Source: DATARH01 sp963746885 (GTDB lineage Bacteria > Pseudomonadota > Alphaproteobacteria > ATCC43930 > CGMCC-115725). From it: a stretch of 64,000 bases of DNA. Below the pieces are notes generated by a model that made no database searches, was not told where the DNA came from, and saw only the letters and a list, made by a program, of their open reading frames with translations. The first letter of the stretch is position 1; each line of letters begins with the position of its first letter. Shown here piece after piece: positions 62,575-64,000 of this stretch. The DNA lies in contig CAVVDM010000004.1 in the NCBI GenBank assembly GCA_963746885.1, positions 62,001 to 126,000 of the forward strand. Direction: 5' to 3'. A program made the translations under genes and the position numbers.

Positions 62575-62787
62575 ATGAAGGAACTGTTTCGCACCAACAA
62601 CATCGTCCGCCTGTCCTGGGCGCAGGCTCAGCTGCGCGATGCCGGCATCGACAGCGTTGTCCTCGATCATCACACCAGCCTCGTCGAAGGCAGCATCGGG
62701 GCCATCCCGCGCCGCCTCGTGGTTGCCGAGCGCGACCATCGCCGCGCCAGCGCCATCATCGCCGCGGCCGAAGCGGAACTGGGCTGA
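62575..62787 (+). CDS. DUF2007 domain protein
   Basis: A 70-residue protein covering the DUF2007 (PII-like signal transducer) domain: MKELFRTNNIVRLSWAQAQL, DAGIDSVVLDHHTS and RRLVVAERDHRRA. Its place directly before the TrmN6-like methyltransferase and divergent from ispB is conserved in many alphaproteobacteria as I recall. The ATG is near a weak GAGG site; the in-frame upstream start is not needed. Confidence 0.85.
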   Translation: MKELFRTNNIVRLSWAQAQLRDAGIDSVVLDHHTSLVEGSIGAIPRRLVVAERDHRRASAIIAAAEAELG

Positions 62788-62827
62788 TCGCGCCCGCGCG
62801 TGCCGTCAGCGACCGACCGACGCCGCC

Positions 62828-63556
62828 CTGACCGAAGATCAGCTGCTCGACGGGCGCATCCGGCTGCGGCAGCCGGCTAACGGCGCGCGCGCGGCAATCG
62901 ATCCGATCTTTCTGGCCGCTGCCGTCCCGGCCGAGCCGAATGACCTGATCCTCGACATCGGCTGCGGCACCGGCGCGGCGACGCTATGCCTCGCCGCGCG
63001 AGTCGCGCAATGCCGCGTGATCGGGCTTGAGGCGCAGCACGACCTCGCCCTGCTGGCCGGCGACAACGCGGCGCGCAACGGCATGGCCGCGCGTCTCTCG
63101 GTCATCACCGGCGATCTGTTGCGGCCGCCGCCGCAGCTCCGCGCCGGCATGTTCGATCACATCATGGCAAACCCGCCGTTTATCGCGCGCGGAGGCGGCA
63201 CGCCGGCGCCGAACCCGGCGAAAGCGGCAGCCGCCATCGAGGGCGAGGCCGCGCTCGGCGACTGGGTCCGCTTTGCGCTGGCGATGGTGCGCAGCAAGGG
63301 GACGCTGACCTTTATCCACCGCGCCGACCGCATCGATGCGTTGCTCGGCCACCTCGCCGGGCATGCCGGCGAAATCGTCGTGTTCCCGCTCTGGCCGGCG
63401 ACGGGGCGGGCGGCAAAGCGCATCCTGGTAAGGGCGAAGAAAGGTGTTGCGACGCCGGCGCGGCTGATGCCCGGCCTTATTCTGCACGACGCCGACGGCC
63501 GCTTCACTCCGGCGGCGGAGGCGGTGCTGCGCGGCGGCGAGGGGCTAGCGCTGTAG
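62828..63556 (+). CDS. TrmN6-like tRNA1(Val) adenine-N6 methyltransferase, start unclear
   Basis: An SAM-dependent methyltransferase of about 242 visible residues. Motif I is LILDIGCGTGAATLCLAARV and motif IV is HIMANPPFIARG, an NPPF signature of N6-adenine methyltransferases acting on tRNA. The family usually starts shortly before LTEDQLLDGRIRLRQPA. No ATG, GTG or TTG lies in that position in frame. A GTG at 62800 with plausible residues (VPSATD) is one frame off, so a one-base indel near 62815 is likely; ATG 62639 and TTG 62723 in frame lie inside DUF2007. The coordinates mark the conserved part only. Confidence 0.8.
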   Translation: MTEDQLLDGRIRLRQPANGARAAIDPIFLAAAVPAEPNDLILDIGCGTGAATLCLAARVAQCRVIGLEAQHDLALLAGDNAARNGMAARLSVITGDLLRPPPQLRAGMFDHIMANPPFIARGGGTPAPNPAKAAAAIEGEAALGDWVRFALAMVRSKGTLTFIHRADRIDALLGHLAGHAGEIVVFPLWPATGRAAKRILVRAKKGVATPARLMPGLILHDADGRFTPAAEAVLRGGEGLAL

Positions 63557-63623
63557 CCCCCGGGGAGCCTTGGGGGGCAAGGCGCCTAGTCTGAAGCCGG
63601 GGCAATCCCCATGTTATCGTGGG

Positions 63624-64000
63624 ATGACTCTTCGCGACATTATGCAACTGCTGCCGGTCGAGCGCCTGCGCAACCCCCCGCCGGTTGTTGCGGTGCTCCG
63701 CTTTGACGGCGTCATCGCGCCGCGGCAATGGCGCGGTGCCGTGTCGCTTGCCGGACATGCGGCCGCCCTCGACAAGGCGTTCGCGACCAAGCGGCTCAGC
63801 GCCGTGGCGTTGGCGATCAATTCGCCCGGCGGCTCGCCGGTACAGTCGGCGCTCCTGTATCGCCGCATCCGCCAGCTTGCCGAAGAAAAGCGCGTGCCGG
63901 TCTTTGCTTTTGCCGAGGATGTCGCGGCCTCGGGCGGCTACTGGCTGGCGCTGGCCGGCGACGAGATTTACGCCGAGGAAGCCTCGCTGATCGGATCGAT
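63624..64000 (+). CDS. S49-family (SppA/SohB-like) serine peptidase, cut by window end
   Basis: The first 125 residues of an S49 peptidase. The strand and motif AVALAINSPGGSPVQSALL form the oxyanion region, and VFAFAEDVAASGGYWLALAG holds the nucleophile Ser in ASGGY. S49 enzymes degrade signal peptides and membrane-protein fragments; this one has no leader in view and starts like the short SohB/SppA group in alphaproteobacteria. The catalytic Lys lies beyond the window. The ATG at 63624 is the best start in frame. Confidence 0.88.
   Translation, partial: MTLRDIMQLLPVERLRNPPPVVAVLRFDGVIAPRQWRGAVSLAGHAAALDKAFATKRLSAVALAINSPGGSPVQSALLYRRIRQLAEEKRVPVFAFAEDVAASGGYWLALAGDEIYAEEASLIGS

Overview
The window is GC-rich with alphaproteobacterial gene content: a Tad pilus locus, a polyprenyl synthetase / DUF2007 / N6-methyltransferase / S49 peptidase neighbourhood, PF04392-type substrate-binding proteins, and a secreted CKTVGVPKGC peptide of a kind I associate with Hyphomicrobiales. 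The order could be Hyphomicrobiales or Rhodospirillales. The sequence does not settle it.

Layout. 1-16.3 kb: an HD-GYP phosphodiesterase (cut by the window start) and a CBS protein precede a partial Tad pilus locus (TadG-like, two TadE-like, CpaE/TadZ, TadA, TadB, frameshifted TadC). An IS1595 remnant follows, then a signalling trio of a membrane GGDEF diguanylate cyclase, a periplasmic YfiR-like protein and a TonB-dependent receptor. Two 95-bp inverted copies of a MITE-like repeat (4351-4445 and 14328-14422) bracket cpaE through the TonB receptor, and the right copy abuts a 5'-truncated IS1634 transposase. 16.8-24.6 kb: a metabolic cluster of unknown pathway (Gfo/Idh oxidoreductase, M24-fold hydrolase with a replaced metal ligand, short PEP-synthase-like protein, CocE/NonD hydrolase, cupin, FAD-dependent dehydrogenase).

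24.8-41.4 kb: a mosaic of ISL3, IS5 and IS110 sequences around a head-only phage element on the minus strand: HTH proteins, primase/helicase, HNH nuclease, terminase large subunit, connector, HK97 capsid, frameshifted prohead protease, portal, and a tyrosine integrase split by an intact IS110 element. No tail or lysis genes are visible, so it resembles a capsid-forming phage satellite or a degraded prophage. Near its right end lie a hicBA module, a 5' fragment of tRNA-Phe and the N-terminus of a second integrase.

41.6-51 kb: a graveyard of broken genes (IS1380, patatin lipase, arylsulfatase leader, IS1634, CHAD protein, integrase, a small membrane protein, IS4, IS110, IS630, IS3) with two islands that look alive, a small secreted peptide and a large MscS-type channel. 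51-64 kb: a class III adenylate cyclase, a truncated DsrE-like protein, four PF04392-type substrate-binding genes or remnants (one split by a complete IS66 element with an 8-bp target duplication), an amidohydrolase, tRNA-Pro(CGG), octaprenyl diphosphate synthase, DUF2007 protein, TrmN6-like methyltransferase and the start of an S49 peptidase.

How it works together. The left end is a surface-attachment and c-di-GMP region, with one protein likely to make and one likely to degrade c-di-GMP beside a pilus machine. The middle is a landing zone for mobile DNA. The right end returns to ordinary chromosomal genes. Several otherwise conserved genes carry single-base frameshifts (tadC, prohead protease, patatin, a substrate-binding protein), so either decay is widespread or the assembly contains indel errors.
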